64,000 nucleotides of DNA from Ardenticatenaceae bacterium (GTDB taxonomy: Bacteria > Chloroflexota > Anaerolineae > Promineifilales > Promineifilaceae): NCBI GenBank assembly GCA_020634455.1, contig JACKBQ010000001.1, positions 3,348,001 to 3,412,000 of the forward strand, in the 5' to 3' direction. The translations under genes were made by a program, and so were the position numbers. The notes beneath the pieces are model-generated. The model did not search any database. It had not been told where the DNA came from and saw only the letters and a list, made by a program, of their open reading frames with translations. The stretch's first letter is position 1. Every line of letters begins with the position of its first letter. This document shows positions 1-9,671 of this stretch, piece after piece.

Positions 1-2
1 TG

Positions 3-1271
3 GGCAACTTCCACCTCATGGTCACTGGCCCATACGAAATTCCCAACGCCCACCTGGATAGCTACGCCATCACCACCAACAACGTGCCAGGCGGCGCATT
101 TCGTGGTTTTGGTGGCCCGCAGGGAGCCTTTGCCGCCGAAACGCAAATGAACAAACTGGCCGAGGCGCTAGGCATTAGCCCGGTAGAAATTCGCCTGAAA
201 AATGTGCTGCGCGAAGGCAGCTTGCTCACTGTGCAAACCCCGCCTCCGCCTGGCATCAGCATGGCGGAAGTGGTAGAGCGGTGCGCCCAGGAAGCTGGGT
301 GGTCGGTGAATGGTGAACGGTTATCGGTTAACGGTAAACAGTCTCCGTTCAACAGCATCCAATCGCTTCCTGGAAATCCAAACTCGCTACGCAAGGGGCG
401 GGGGATTGCTTGCTCTTTCAAGAACATTGGCTTTTCATTTGGTGCGCCAGAAAATTGTGAAGCGACCATTGAAATTCACGGGTCGGCCGAAATTGAGCGT
501 GTGGTTCTGCGGCATGCGGCGGCTGATGTGGGCCAGGGTTCACATACGGCGCTTAAGCAAATGGCGGCTACGGCCGTTGGCGTAGATGTCAGCCTAGTGG
601 AATTGGACATGTCAGACACGGCCAGTAGCGGTAACTCCGGCTCGGTTTCTGCTTCGCGGATGACCTTTATGGCCGGTAACGCGATTCGCGGTGCGGCCGA
701 TGCGGCGCTTACCGCCTGGACCAGCGAAGATCGCCCAGCCATCGGGCATTATAAATACATTCCCCCTGGCACAGAGCCGTATGACAAGGAAACTGGCGTT
801 TGTATGCCCAATTTTAGCTATGGCTATGTAGCCGAAGCCGTGGAGCTAACGGTGGATATTGAGACGGGGCATATTCACGTGGACAAGGTGGTGTGCGCCA
901 ATGACGTGGGCAAGGCCATCAACCCGATGCTGATTGAGGGGCAAATTGAGGGGGCGGTGGTGCAGGCACACGGATATGCGTTGATGGAGAATTTGGTGGT
1001 GAAAGACGGCCGTATCCTCAACCCATTCCTCAGCCAATACCTCATCCCTGGCATTAAAGACGTGCCGGAAATTGTGCAGTCGGTCATTATGGAGGTGCCA
1101 GACCCGGTTGGCCCGTGGGGGGCACGGGGCATGGCCGAAATGCCGTTTTTGCCGCTGGCACCCGCCATTGTAGCGGCCGTTCATGATGCCACGGGTGTTT
1201 GGTTCGATGAAATTCCGCTGACGCCCGCCCGCGTTGTAGCTAAATTGCAGGAAGTTGGCATTCGCAATTAA
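3..1271 (+). CDS. Molybdenum hydroxylase (xanthine dehydrogenase type) Mo-binding subunit, 3' part
   Basis: The frame is open to the left edge, so this is the C-terminal part (about 422 residues) of a molybdopterin-binding large subunit. These enzymes hydroxylate purines or aldehydes at a Mo centre, with FeS and FAD partner subunits. AFRGFGGPQ (about nt 96-122) is the XDH-type substrate-arginine motif. GQGSHTALKQ (about nt 530-560) and GARGMAEMP (about nt 1117-1143), with the glutamate that acts as catalytic base, are also present. The AFRGFGGPQ form argues for the XDH family rather than CO dehydrogenase. A stretch at about nt 296-355 looks like an in-frame palindromic repeat. A strong terminator follows the stop. 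The substrate cannot be told from this part. The accessory genes at 9.7-12 kb fit this enzyme class. Confidence 0.9.
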   Translation, partial: GNFHLMVTGPYEIPNAHLDSYAITTNNVPGGAFRGFGGPQGAFAAETQMNKLAEALGISPVEIRLKNVLREGSLLTVQTPPPPGISMAEVVERCAQEAGWSVNGERLSVNGKQSPFNSIQSLPGNPNSLRKGRGIACSFKNIGFSFGAPENCEATIEIHGSAEIERVVLRHAAADVGQGSHTALKQMAATAVGVDVSLVELDMSDTASSGNSGSVSASRMTFMAGNAIRGAADAALTAWTSEDRPAIGHYKYIPPGTEPYDKETGVCMPNFSYGYVAEAVELTVDIETGHIHVDKVVCANDVGKAINPMLIEGQIEGAVVQAHGYALMENLVVKDGRILNPFLSQYLIPGIKDVPEIVQSVIMEVPDPVGPWGARGMAEMPFLPLAPAIVAAVHDATGVWFDEIPLTPARVVAKLQEVGIRN

Positions 1272-1305
1272 CAAATATCTGCTAATCTAATTTCGGTTTA
1301 TCTTC

Positions 1306-1353
1306 AAAACACCGACAATTTGTGACCATTTCCAATTGTCGGTGTTTTATTTT
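1306..1353. terminator. Intrinsic terminator after the Mo-hydroxylase gene
   Basis: A perfect 15-bp stem pairs 1306-1320 (AAAACACCGACAATT) with 1334-1348 (AATTGTCGGTGTTTT) around a 13-nt loop, followed by ATTTTT. It lies 35 bp after the stop of the upstream gene and is shaped to end + strand transcription before the next gene. Confidence 0.85.
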
Positions 1354-1390
1354 TGTCTCTACCAATTCCACAGAAGGAGTAAAACTGAAG

Positions 1391-3406
1391 ATGCACAAGC
1401 GACAATTGGCAATCCTGTTGACGCTGCTGGCGGCGCTTTTCCTGGCGGCGGGCAGCATGGCTACCCCCTCCGCAGCCGAAGAACCAGCAGCGGCGTTTAC
1501 CAAGCAGATAGCAGGACCCGGCAGTGAGGTGCTGGACGGCCGTTCCCAGCTACCAAACCCTGCCGATTTGGGGGTTCGTTCCCGTACGGCCATGATTCCG
1601 GTAACCTTTAGCCAGGCCGCCGACGGCAGCTGGCAATGGCAAGATGCGCTGGCGGTAGATGGCCTGAGCGAAATGTCCATCATGGTGCTGAGTCCAGACG
1701 CGGCTAACTGGAAGATGACGGTGCAATCCCCGGCAGGCGCGACGCTGCGGCTTGGCCGGGGCATTGATCAGGCAGGTGTGGTGCAGCGCACCGGGCAAAT
1801 CGGGCTGGAGCAGAATGCATTTTCGGGCGATATTTACACATTTGCCCGGCCTGCCCGTGGTGAATGGCAGGTGTCGGTGCAAACGGCCGTTGTCCCCACC
1901 AGCGCTGATGCCCCCAGCGGCTACTTGCTGCTCTCCAATGACAGCCCATACCAAATTTACGCCCATCTGAGCAGCTACAATTTGTGGACCCACAGCCAGA
2001 TCGGGCTGCGGGCTTACGCTTACGACGCCACTCAGGACAGTGGCGCAACGGCTCCCGTGGCCGCGCTGGACATTATCCGCCGTGCCCAGCTGCTCTTGAT
2101 TGCTCCGAACGGCCGTACCCTGCGCCTGCCTATGTTCGATGACGGCCGTCACGACGACGGTGCCGCCAATGACGGCATTTTTGGCGCGTTGGTCACGCCC
2201 CGCCTGGCTGGCCAGTACACGGCCCAAATCACCCTGCGCGGCCAGGCTCCCGACGGCGCGCCCATCGTGCGCACCACGGAGCATATTTTCCCGGTGGTTG
2301 AGCAAACGATTGCCCTTAACGGTGGCGCGGTTACGGCCGTACCGGATGGTCTGAATCGGCTCAACTTCAATCTGGCAGCTACCACTTCGGCCGAGGTAGA
2401 CCAGGTGCAGCTGTATGCAGAGCTGTGGGGCGCAGATGCCAACGGGCAGATGGTGCCGATTACCTGGGTGGGCGGTCTGGTGACCCCCACAGCCGATTCT
2501 GTCCCGGTGAGCATAGACGGCCGTTGGCTCTCGCTGGCGGGTGCGACTGCGCCGTTGGAACTGCGCAATGTGCGCCTGCAAGACGCCCAAACCCACATCC
2601 CGCTGGCTCAATTGGACAGCGTGCCGGTAAATTTACCTGAAACCATAAGCCGAGGTGTGGCAGAAACGGCCGTTACCGAAATCACGGAAGAGATGCTGAT
2701 GGGCGAACGCCCGGCCACCCTGTCGGCCAATGCGCCAGCCCCCAACGCCCCCGGTGGCGTGCTGATGCTGGTTCACGGCTACTGCTCCGGCGGCGTCTGG
2801 CCTATGGGCGACTTTACCGGGGATGTGGAGTTCCAGGATTTCAACCAAAACCGTAGCCACGACCAGTTTGCCAACCTGATTCGCACCTATGGCAATCAGT
2901 TCCCCTCCTTTGGCGTGGTGGCACACAGCCAGGGCGGTGCGGCCTCGCTGCACCTGTACACTTACTACTGGAGCGGCCTGGATTACTCCTCCGGCAGCCG
3001 CCTGATTCAGTCGGTAGGCACGCCGTACCAGGGCACGGCGCTGGCGGGCAACCTGGCGCTGCTAGGCCAACTGTTTGGCGCGGGCTGTGGCACCAATTGG
3101 GACCTCACTTATGATGGGTCAGCGCTGTGGCTGTCTGGCATTCCAAGCTGGGCACGGAGCCGCGTTTATTACCATACCACCTCGTTTAAGGATGTGTGGT
3201 GGCGGTACGATTACTGCAACATCGCCACAGATTTGTTCCTGAGCGATCCGGATGATGGCGTGATTGAAAAATGGTCTGGCCAACTCAGTGGGGCCAATAA
3301 TTTGGGGCACAAAACTGGCTGGTGCCACACCAGCGGTATGCGTGACCCCGCCCAAACGCAGGATCACAGCCGGAATGCAAACATGAATACGTATGCCAAT
3401 CGGTAA
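1391..3406 (+). CDS. Secreted alpha/beta-hydrolase (lipase-like) with N-terminal beta-rich region
   Basis: A 671-residue exported protein. The start at 1391 is chosen because AAGGAG lies 11 nt upstream and the first residues (MHKRQL, then a Leu/Ala core ending near ATPSAA) form a signal peptide. The C-terminal third is an alpha/beta-hydrolase: LVHGYCSGG at about residue 459 is the oxyanion strand-loop, AHSQGG at about residue 511 is the nucleophile elbow with the serine, and GTPYQGTA follows at about 542. The catalytic Asp and His are not assigned with certainty. The N-terminal two thirds is beta-rich and contains an Asp-rich DDGRHDDGAANDGIFG segment like those in secreted choice-of-anchor or VWA-linked proteins. 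Substrate unknown; esterase or lipase activity is inferred from the fold. Confidence 0.75.
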   Translation: MHKRQLAILLTLLAALFLAAGSMATPSAAEEPAAAFTKQIAGPGSEVLDGRSQLPNPADLGVRSRTAMIPVTFSQAADGSWQWQDALAVDGLSEMSIMVLSPDAANWKMTVQSPAGATLRLGRGIDQAGVVQRTGQIGLEQNAFSGDIYTFARPARGEWQVSVQTAVVPTSADAPSGYLLLSNDSPYQIYAHLSSYNLWTHSQIGLRAYAYDATQDSGATAPVAALDIIRRAQLLLIAPNGRTLRLPMFDDGRHDDGAANDGIFGALVTPRLAGQYTAQITLRGQAPDGAPIVRTTEHIFPVVEQTIALNGGAVTAVPDGLNRLNFNLAATTSAEVDQVQLYAELWGADANGQMVPITWVGGLVTPTADSVPVSIDGRWLSLAGATAPLELRNVRLQDAQTHIPLAQLDSVPVNLPETISRGVAETAVTEITEEMLMGERPATLSANAPAPNAPGGVLMLVHGYCSGGVWPMGDFTGDVEFQDFNQNRSHDQFANLIRTYGNQFPSFGVVAHSQGGAASLHLYTYYWSGLDYSSGSRLIQSVGTPYQGTALAGNLALLGQLFGAGCGTNWDLTYDGSALWLSGIPSWARSRVYYHTTSFKDVWWRYDYCNIATDLFLSDPDDGVIEKWSGQLSGANNLGHKTGWCHTSGMRDPAQTQDHSRNANMNTYANR

Positions 3407-3429
3407 ATTGGCAACTGGATGAGTAAATG

Positions 3430-3457
3430 AAGGGGGTGTGCAAGCACCTCCTTTTTT
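3430..3457 (+). terminator. Intrinsic terminator of the lipase-like gene
   Basis: The stem 3430-3438 pairs with 3445-3453 (nine pairs, one G-T) around loop TGCAAG and runs into a T tract. It overlaps the stop of the convergent gene on the minus strand by two bases. Confidence 0.75.
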
Positions 3458-5579
3458 ATTTGGCAATTTGGGGCAGGTAGATGCTGTTGGGGGCGGTTAC
3501 GGCCGTTGTGCTCACACACCATTCATCACCATTTGGACGCAGGCAGAATACGGCCGTGTTTACCAGCAGCACTGGTTCTGGCGGGGGGGGGACAGATGTG
3601 GCGGTATCCGTAGGTGTGGCCGTTTGGGTTGGCGTGGCTGAAGCTGTGGGTGTTGCCGTGGCAGTCGCTGTGGCTGTGGCTGTGGCGGTCACTGTAGGTG
3701 GGGTGGGCGGCGCTGGGGTGCAGGTGGGTTTGGGTCTTGGGGTGCCGCTGTCGGGGGCGGGAGCATCATCAGTTACGCAGCTTTTTACATCTGTGGGGCG
3801 GATGGGGATTTCGGTTGTGGCCGTTGGCGTTTGCAAGGTGGGAGGAACGGCCGTTGTTGTAGCCAACGTAGTAGCTTCAGACGATGATGTGACAACCGGG
3901 CCTACGGTTGCCAGCGCGGATGTCGCTGGAGAAGTTGGCAGTGGCGTGGGCGTTTCCGGTGCTGTGGCAGGTGTGGCAGGCGCGTTTACAAGCACGGTCA
4001 GGTACAGTTTGATGAGTTGCCCAACGGGTAAGTTTGGTAATTCGGCCGTCAAGGTTTGCCCATCCTGGGTAAACTCTGGGCTGTAAAGCATATCCACATT
4101 GTCTGGAATGGTATCGCTTACGGTTGCGTTGTCTTCAGGAATGATATCCCGCACGTTGTTACTTATTACCGTCAGCATGTAGGTAACTTCTTGCCCTGGT
4201 AAAGCGTTGTGGGCAGGGGAGCTTTGTTTGGTAAAGAAGGCGAGCGGCGTCCAGTAAATAGCGTCTTGGATGGTTGGTCGCTTGTCGCCGTTTGTGCTGA
4301 CGCCGCCGATCAGGTAAAGGCGACCGAGTTTGGAGGTAACGGCCGTATGCCCGTACAGATGATCTTGCCCCTCGTCGGGTTCGGGGATGATGGAGTCCAT
4401 TTGTTGCCAGGCTTGAAGAGTGCCATCGGTGCCTATTTTGGTGCGGTAAATGATGTCTAGGGCGGAGCCATGATACGGATGGCAAGCTGGTGAGCCACCC
4501 ATCACGTACAAATAATCGCCAGATCGAACGGCCGTTGAAAATTGCACGCTGGTTAGTTGTGGCACTTCGGTTTGAGGAACCCAGTCTGTAATCGTTCCAT
4601 TCGTTAGTTTGGCGCGGTAACTAATCGGTTGTGAATTGATGAACTGACCATAACAGTCTAGAGGTTGTTGTTGGTACGTGCGCCCACCAAAAACGTAAAA
4701 ACTGTCGTTTTCAGCAGCAACGGCCGTATGCGACATTACCGGAAATGGCAGCTCTTTTTCTAACTCCCACTCTAAATTACCGCAGGTGTCCCCAATTGGG
4801 GCGGAAAATACGTAAGGGGTTGGCTCCCAAGGGTTGTTGTTGAAGTTGCTCACACGTGTCCCGCCAATGATATAGATGCGATCTTTAACTACGACGGTTG
4901 CATGATAAGAAACGCCATGCTTGTAATCCAGCGCGTCAAAAACGGTTTGCGGTTGCCAGGCATCAAATTTTTCCCAATCCTGAATTGAACCATCTGCTCC
5001 CAACGGAGCACAATAAACATGCTGGTTGAGTTTTGCCGAGCCGTCCTTGTAATAATAGCCCCCTATCAGATAGATGTTGTTATGAACGGCCGTTGCTGTA
5101 AACCCATACAGTGCCAATGGTAATGGCGTCAAATCTGGCAAACTGCTGCCATTGGTGCCGCTCCATTCACCTAAGGAACCATCCGGGTGAATCTCTGCGT
5201 GTGTCGCGCGATCCGTGCGCACAATCTGGTTTTTGTTGCCAAAAGTATTCCCACCGCCAAACAAATATAAATATTCCTGGTTATCTACTTCAGCCACAAC
5301 GGCTTGCCCAGCGGCCGTTTGATAAGGCGCTTGGCTTCTGTTCCATTGAATAAATGAATCGGAGGCATCGGGGTTGTCGGACGATTCTGTCTGGAAAACA
5401 ACCGGTAAAAACAGGGTTGTAGAGCCGGGCCACTCAGTATTCTGTCCTTTTACCAAAATAGTAATCCCCAGAAGGCCAATTACAACCAGCAAAGCAAACC
5501 CAACAAAAAGGCGTACTCTTTTTGCCCACTGAGGCGCTGGTTCTAATTGATGGCCTTGGTTCATAACATAGTTTGGCAA
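3456..5579 (-). CDS. Membrane-anchored kelch-repeat protein with Thr/Pro-rich tail and YLP C-terminus
   Basis: A 707-residue protein with one hydrophobic segment (about residues 22-43) after a short charged N-terminus. About six kelch blades follow, each with an aromatic-hydrophobic-GG signature: LYLFGGG, IYLIGGY, IYIIGGT, FYVFGGR, LYVMGGS, LYLIGGV. A DUF11-like domain comes next (about 450-545), then a low-complexity Thr/Pro/Ala stretch and a last segment ending SIYLPQIAK. The stretch encoding ATATAT-type residues is a run of near-identical hexanucleotides (about 3640-3700), likely to vary in length. The blades suggest a surface display or binding role; no enzyme motif is visible. The YLPQIAK tail resembles the end of the 39.2 kb protein. 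Confidence 0.7.
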   Translation of the reverse strand: MPNYVMNQGHQLEPAPQWAKRVRLFVGFALLVVIGLLGITILVKGQNTEWPGSTTLFLPVVFQTESSDNPDASDSFIQWNRSQAPYQTAAGQAVVAEVDNQEYLYLFGGGNTFGNKNQIVRTDRATHAEIHPDGSLGEWSGTNGSSLPDLTPLPLALYGFTATAVHNNIYLIGGYYYKDGSAKLNQHVYCAPLGADGSIQDWEKFDAWQPQTVFDALDYKHGVSYHATVVVKDRIYIIGGTRVSNFNNNPWEPTPYVFSAPIGDTCGNLEWELEKELPFPVMSHTAVAAENDSFYVFGGRTYQQQPLDCYGQFINSQPISYRAKLTNGTITDWVPQTEVPQLTSVQFSTAVRSGDYLYVMGGSPACHPYHGSALDIIYRTKIGTDGTLQAWQQMDSIIPEPDEGQDHLYGHTAVTSKLGRLYLIGGVSTNGDKRPTIQDAIYWTPLAFFTKQSSPAHNALPGQEVTYMLTVISNNVRDIIPEDNATVSDTIPDNVDMLYSPEFTQDGQTLTAELPNLPVGQLIKLYLTVLVNAPATPATAPETPTPLPTSPATSALATVGPVVTSSSEATTLATTTAVPPTLQTPTATTEIPIRPTDVKSCVTDDAPAPDSGTPRPKPTCTPAPPTPPTVTATATATATATATPTASATPTQTATPTDTATSVPPPPEPVLLVNTAVFCLRPNGDEWCVSTTAVTAPNSIYLPQIAK

Positions 5580-5616
5580 CAGACCGCCAGGTATTGCATG
5601 GCCTGAATTGGGTGCA

Positions 5617-6582
5617 TTATGGCCCTACCGGAGGTTCGTCTGTTGGCTGAATTTCTTCGACAAATACAGACCTGTTTTCAGATTCGGCCAGGGCATAATG
5701 AATGCCATCGCTGGGGCCTTCCATGACGGCCACGTTGATGAAATAAGTCCCCATCGGATAATCAATATTGTTTACTTCAAACTGGTAGTGATGGTCTTTT
5801 GTCCAGGTAATGCTGAACCTGGCCTCTGGCCGGGGGTCTGCTTCTGACCAGAAGCGGACGGCAAAGTTTTGCGTGGCGCTTAGCTGCCCGTCCCAGGTCC
5901 AGGCCAGAGATACGGCCCCGCCGGGCAAAAATTGCAGGTTTGTGATGATTGGGTCGTTGTATTCAGGGCGTGGTGTATTTGTGGGTGCCGGCGGACTAGT
6001 CGGAGCTGCGCTTTGTGTTGCCGTTGCTGTTGGTGCCGGTATGGGCGACGAGACGGCCGTTTCCTCCACAACAGCTTCATTGGTTGGTTTTGCTGTTGGG
6101 GGAAGGGTGGAAGTGGGAACGGCCGTGTTCGCGGTTTCAGCCACTTCTTCTTCCGCTGCTGCTGTTGCACCTGCCGTTTCTGGCTCTTCAGACGAAGCAA
6201 CATCAATGATGATAGGTACGGCCGTTTCTTTACAAGCCCCCTCAACCTTCATTTGGATTGAGATTGTGCCTTCATGGTCAGGCACGGTAAACGAGATTTT
6301 GTTGTCTTTTGGGTCGAAAAAGTTCTCGCTAAATTCTGCGGGCACAGTTGACCAGATGTAATCCAAATTCGGGCTGATTTTGTTGGCCCGAAAATCCAGC
6401 ACGTCACCCGGCTCCACCACCGAGTAGCCAAAATCCGCAATGGCGATCCCCAACCCGCAATCAGCGACCGCGCCAAGGTCGTTTTCGGCCGTTTCAGCTG
6501 CTTCAACCCCTGGCTTACAACCACCAACTGCCAGCAACAAGATAACCATCGCCCAAACCAGTTTCTTTGTTTTTATTGTCAT
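5617..6582 (-). CDS. Lipoprotein with Ig-like domains and Thr/Pro linker
   Basis: The start is placed at 6582, where MTIKTKK leads into a hydrophobic stretch ending in the lipobox LAVGGC, giving 321 residues. An upstream ATG at 6639 would add 19 residues that do not look like a signal. After the acylated Cys there is a beta-rich domain (about residues 35-130), an Ala/Thr/Pro-rich linker (about 130-215), and a second beta-rich domain that may bind ligand or protein. No catalytic motif is seen. It lies 37 bp upstream of the kelch gene on the same strand, so the two may be co-transcribed surface proteins. Function unknown. Confidence 0.65.
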   Translation of the reverse strand: MTIKTKKLVWAMVILLLAVGGCKPGVEAAETAENDLGAVADCGLGIAIADFGYSVVEPGDVLDFRANKISPNLDYIWSTVPAEFSENFFDPKDNKISFTVPDHEGTISIQMKVEGACKETAVPIIIDVASSEEPETAGATAAAEEEVAETANTAVPTSTLPPTAKPTNEAVVEETAVSSPIPAPTATATQSAAPTSPPAPTNTPRPEYNDPIITNLQFLPGGAVSLAWTWDGQLSATQNFAVRFWSEADPRPEARFSITWTKDHHYQFEVNNIDYPMGTYFINVAVMEGPSDGIHYALAESENRSVFVEEIQPTDEPPVGP

Positions 6583-6733
6583 GATTTTCCCCGGAGAAAT
6601 CGCTCGTAGCCATTCAAACCATCTGGTAAGCATTCGCATTTTTGCCTGTTCCCGTTGGAAATAGCAACATTTAGCCTAAAGTTGAATTTCCAGAGAGCAG
6701 AACGGTTACCAAATAATTTTGGTGGCTGGGTTA

Positions 6734-9445
6734 CTACTGTGAAAAGTTTAACTGGAACTCGAAATGTTCGGGCTGATTATCATATAACAGCGAAATGACA
6801 ATCAGGTCACTATCATCAAACGTTGACGACGGACGCCAGATTACAGACCATTTTTCGCCATCTTGCAGTTCAATAAGATTCTGCTTCCCCGATTCCCAAA
6901 AAACCAACACATTTTCGTCTGTCTCAATCAATTGCTGGCACTCTGTGGATAAATCGTCTGTGGCTGAGGTCCAATCTACCCACAAATTCAGCGATTGTAA
7001 CGAGCCAGTAATGGCAACTGGATCCCCCTCATAAAACGCCACATATTCATCTTGGCCATTTTGTATGTGCAGGCGCGGTACGGCCGTTGCCAAACACTCT
7101 GTTGTCGTAGGCGCATCATCACCAGCACGAGGCAGCAAAATGGCAATGGCCACGATAACAGCAATAACAACGATTGCCCCACCCCAGCGCAGCAGCTTAG
7201 GCACCGCCCAAAAATCCCAACGAGTGGCCCGGCGAGCTTTCTTTTGTTGGTCGGCAATTTCCTGGCGTAGTTGAACGGCCGTTTCATGTGCCCCTAATGG
7301 CTTGAGCAAATTTAGAGCCTCACTGTACTGCTTTTGTGAAATTGCGGTGCGTGTTTGCTCTAAAACAGACGCTATCTTTTCCACCACCTCCGCCAGTAGC
7401 TGATTCACATCCTCATAATTGGGCGACAATGAATCAACCTCATCGAATAGGTTGTGCGCCAAATACCATTGCCCTTGTTGCATAGCGGCCTTGCCTGCCT
7501 CATATTTTGCAACTGCCTGAATCATGCGGCGCACAAAGGCTAATTTTTCCTTGTTTTCCGGTGTTTCAGAAGCGCGGGTTAGAAAATATTCAGCATCCTC
7601 CCAGCGCTTTTCTTTAAGCGCCAGCTCACTTTGGTAAAGAATGCCAGAATCATTCTTTCTTTTTCTGGTGCGCTCAATCGCTTCCTTGGCAGCCATGCTT
7701 TCTGGTCGCATTTCCAAAGCGCGGACATACGCTTCGATGGCGGCTTCCCACTGCTTTTCTTCACGGTACGCTTTGCCCTGCTGCATAAACAGATCAAACA
7801 AGTGTGCTTCACGGGCCTGCCTGAGACGATTAATCACCTCGCTTGCGGTGGCAAAGCGAGCCGAAGGTTCTTTGGCCAATGCTCTGGCAAAAATTGTGTC
7901 GAATTGGGCGGGTAATTCCGGTATCAACGATGTAACTTTGGGGGGCGGATCGTTTTCTATTGCCTGCTGCAACGTTTCTGGCGTGTTGCCAGCAAAGGGA
8001 GGCTGCCCGGTTAGCAGCTCAAAAATCATTACCCCAAATTGATACACATCTGTTTGGGCGGTAACAGGCTCGCCGCGCCACTGCTCCGGGGCCATGTAGG
8101 GCATGTAACCCAAACGATCCGACGGGCTTTCCGGGTTCATCACGGCTTTGGTTAGCTCGGCAACGGCCGTAATCTGAAAATCAGTCACATAACATTGCCC
8201 AACCTCGTCAACCAGTACATTCCCCATGTTGATGTCGCCGTGAACCAGGTTGGCCGCGTGAAGATTGTCCAGAGATTGGGCCAGGCATTGGGTTAACTCA
8301 TAGATGGTCTCTACAGACAATACGCGCTCTTTTCTGAACCGTTCGCGTAAAGATGAGCCTTCCACAAACTGCATGGCAATGTACGGCCGTCCTTCATCCT
8401 GATCCATGTCATAAATGGGCACAACGGACGTATTCTGTGGCAAATTTAGCAGCAAATCACGCTGCTTCTGAAACTGCTTTTGGAACGATGGGTACGGAAT
8501 CAGCTCGTGCTTGAGCACCTTTAGCGCAACTTGCCGTTTATCGAACAAATCGTACGCCAGATACACCGCCGCCAAACGGCCGTGTTGCAGCTCCTCTCTA
8601 ATCTCATACCGATTCTTAACCAACCGGGGGTGCAGCAAATTAGCGACCTCTTCGGCCAACTCCAGGCAGCTCTTGTGCCGGGCCAGCGGGTTCTTGGACA
8701 TCGCTTTTTCCAAAATGGGCTGAATGTCCTTAGGCAAGCGCTCATTGAAGTCACGCGCTACCGGAATGGGGCGATGCACATGCCGGTCCATTAGAAGCTC
8801 CATGTCTTCTTCAGGAAACGGCCGTTTCCCCGTCAACATCTCAAACAGCGTCACCCCCAACTGGTACACATCCGTAAACGGCCCCACCGCTTCGCCCAGC
8901 CACTGCTCCGGTGCCATGTAAAACGGCGATCCCCCATACGATTGGGGCACAAATCCTGGTTCAATCTTGTCTACCGATGCTGCCAGGCCAAAATCAGCCA
9001 GAAAAACGGTTCCTTCTTCGTCTAGCAAAATGTTGGGAGGCTTAATGTCCCGATGCACAATGCCTTCACGGTGCGCCTTTTCCAACGCCGCCGCCAACCG
9101 ATTCAAAATCAGGCTTGCCTCTGCCAAAGGGATGGCTCCATTTCGGGCCAGCCGCTTGTGCAAAACATCCGGCATCAGGCGCATCACCAAATACAGCTTG
9201 CTGGTATTTTCATCCTGGCCAAAATCATGCACTGGCAAAATAGCGCGATGCTCCAACCCGGCAATGGTTTTTGCCTCGTTTAAAAACCGCTCCTGAAACT
9301 TGTCGTCTTCCGAAAAATTCCGGCGAATTATTTTAAGAGCAACCAGCCGACCCAGCTTGGGGTCGCGTGCCGAAAAAACTTCTGCCATCCCCCCCTGGCC
9401 CATTTCAGCGATGATTTCATATCGGCCAAACTTCTCGAATATCAT
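6734..9445 (-). CDS. Transmembrane Ser/Thr protein kinase with two kinase domains
   Basis: The start is set at 9445 (MIFEKFGRYE), with AGAAGG about 8 nt upstream; the frame extends further up but without a kinase-like start. The protein has 903 residues. Kinase 1 (about 8-265) is complete: glycine loop GQGGMAEVF, lysine in VALKII, HRDIKPPN (about 129), DFGLA (about 150), APEQW. Kinase 2 (about 280-530) keeps VALKVLK and APEQW but has a poor glycine loop, HGDINMGN (about 399) in place of HRD, and DFQ instead of DFG, so it may be weak or a pseudokinase. A TPR-like helical region follows, then one membrane helix (about 755-775) and a roughly 125-residue outer domain. It probably senses something outside and phosphorylates cytoplasmic targets. 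A sigma70-like promoter lies at 9597-9626. Confidence 0.9.
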   Translation of the reverse strand: MIFEKFGRYEIIAEMGQGGMAEVFSARDPKLGRLVALKIIRRNFSEDDKFQERFLNEAKTIAGLEHRAILPVHDFGQDENTSKLYLVMRLMPDVLHKRLARNGAIPLAEASLILNRLAAALEKAHREGIVHRDIKPPNILLDEEGTVFLADFGLAASVDKIEPGFVPQSYGGSPFYMAPEQWLGEAVGPFTDVYQLGVTLFEMLTGKRPFPEEDMELLMDRHVHRPIPVARDFNERLPKDIQPILEKAMSKNPLARHKSCLELAEEVANLLHPRLVKNRYEIREELQHGRLAAVYLAYDLFDKRQVALKVLKHELIPYPSFQKQFQKQRDLLLNLPQNTSVVPIYDMDQDEGRPYIAMQFVEGSSLRERFRKERVLSVETIYELTQCLAQSLDNLHAANLVHGDINMGNVLVDEVGQCYVTDFQITAVAELTKAVMNPESPSDRLGYMPYMAPEQWRGEPVTAQTDVYQFGVMIFELLTGQPPFAGNTPETLQQAIENDPPPKVTSLIPELPAQFDTIFARALAKEPSARFATASEVINRLRQAREAHLFDLFMQQGKAYREEKQWEAAIEAYVRALEMRPESMAAKEAIERTRKRKNDSGILYQSELALKEKRWEDAEYFLTRASETPENKEKLAFVRRMIQAVAKYEAGKAAMQQGQWYLAHNLFDEVDSLSPNYEDVNQLLAEVVEKIASVLEQTRTAISQKQYSEALNLLKPLGAHETAVQLRQEIADQQKKARRATRWDFWAVPKLLRWGGAIVVIAVIVAIAILLPRAGDDAPTTTECLATAVPRLHIQNGQDEYVAFYEGDPVAITGSLQSLNLWVDWTSATDDLSTECQQLIETDENVLVFWESGKQNLIELQDGEKWSVIWRPSSTFDDSDLIVISLLYDNQPEHFEFQLNFSQ

Positions 9446-9596
9446 GCACACTACCTTCTGAATGGAATCAAAAAAGTCCAAACCCACGATTCGCAACGAA
9501 TACAATACAACCCAAGACCGCGCTGGAGTTAGTAGAATATATAGTTTCAACAATACAATAAGGTAATTGCTAACGATACGAACGCAACTGCGGAGC

Positions 9597-9626
9597 ATTA
9601 TACAGAACTCTAAAGCGTAAAGTCAA
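9597..9626 (-). promoter_or_regulatory. Sigma70-like promoter of the double kinase gene
   Basis: On the minus strand TTGACT (9626-9621) and TATAAT (9602-9597) are 18 bp apart. The -10 box is perfect and the -35 has five of six consensus bases. It would give a leader of about 145 nt to the start at 9445 and is divergent from the promoter of the next gene. Confidence 0.7.
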
Positions 9627-9635
9627 AGCCCCAAT

Positions 9636-9665
9636 TTGCCCAAATATTCCCGACTCAGGTAAGAT
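9636..9665 (+). promoter_or_regulatory. Putative promoter of the yqeB-like gene, leaderless
   Basis: TTGCCC (9636-9641), an 18-bp spacer and TAAGAT (9660-9665) precede the ATG at 9672 by only 6 bases. No Shine-Dalgarno sequence is visible, so the mRNA may begin at or next to the start codon. Confidence 0.5.
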
Positions 9666-9671
9666 CGTGCC

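Noticed and set aside
1550..2611. A 353-residue minus-strand frame over the lipase-like gene.
   Set aside because: The plus-strand frame has a signal peptide, a Shine-Dalgarno and hydrolase motifs; this one has none.
3481..4086. A 201-residue plus-strand frame rich in Val/Gly.
   Set aside because: It is the antisense of the Thr/Pro-rich part of the kelch protein.
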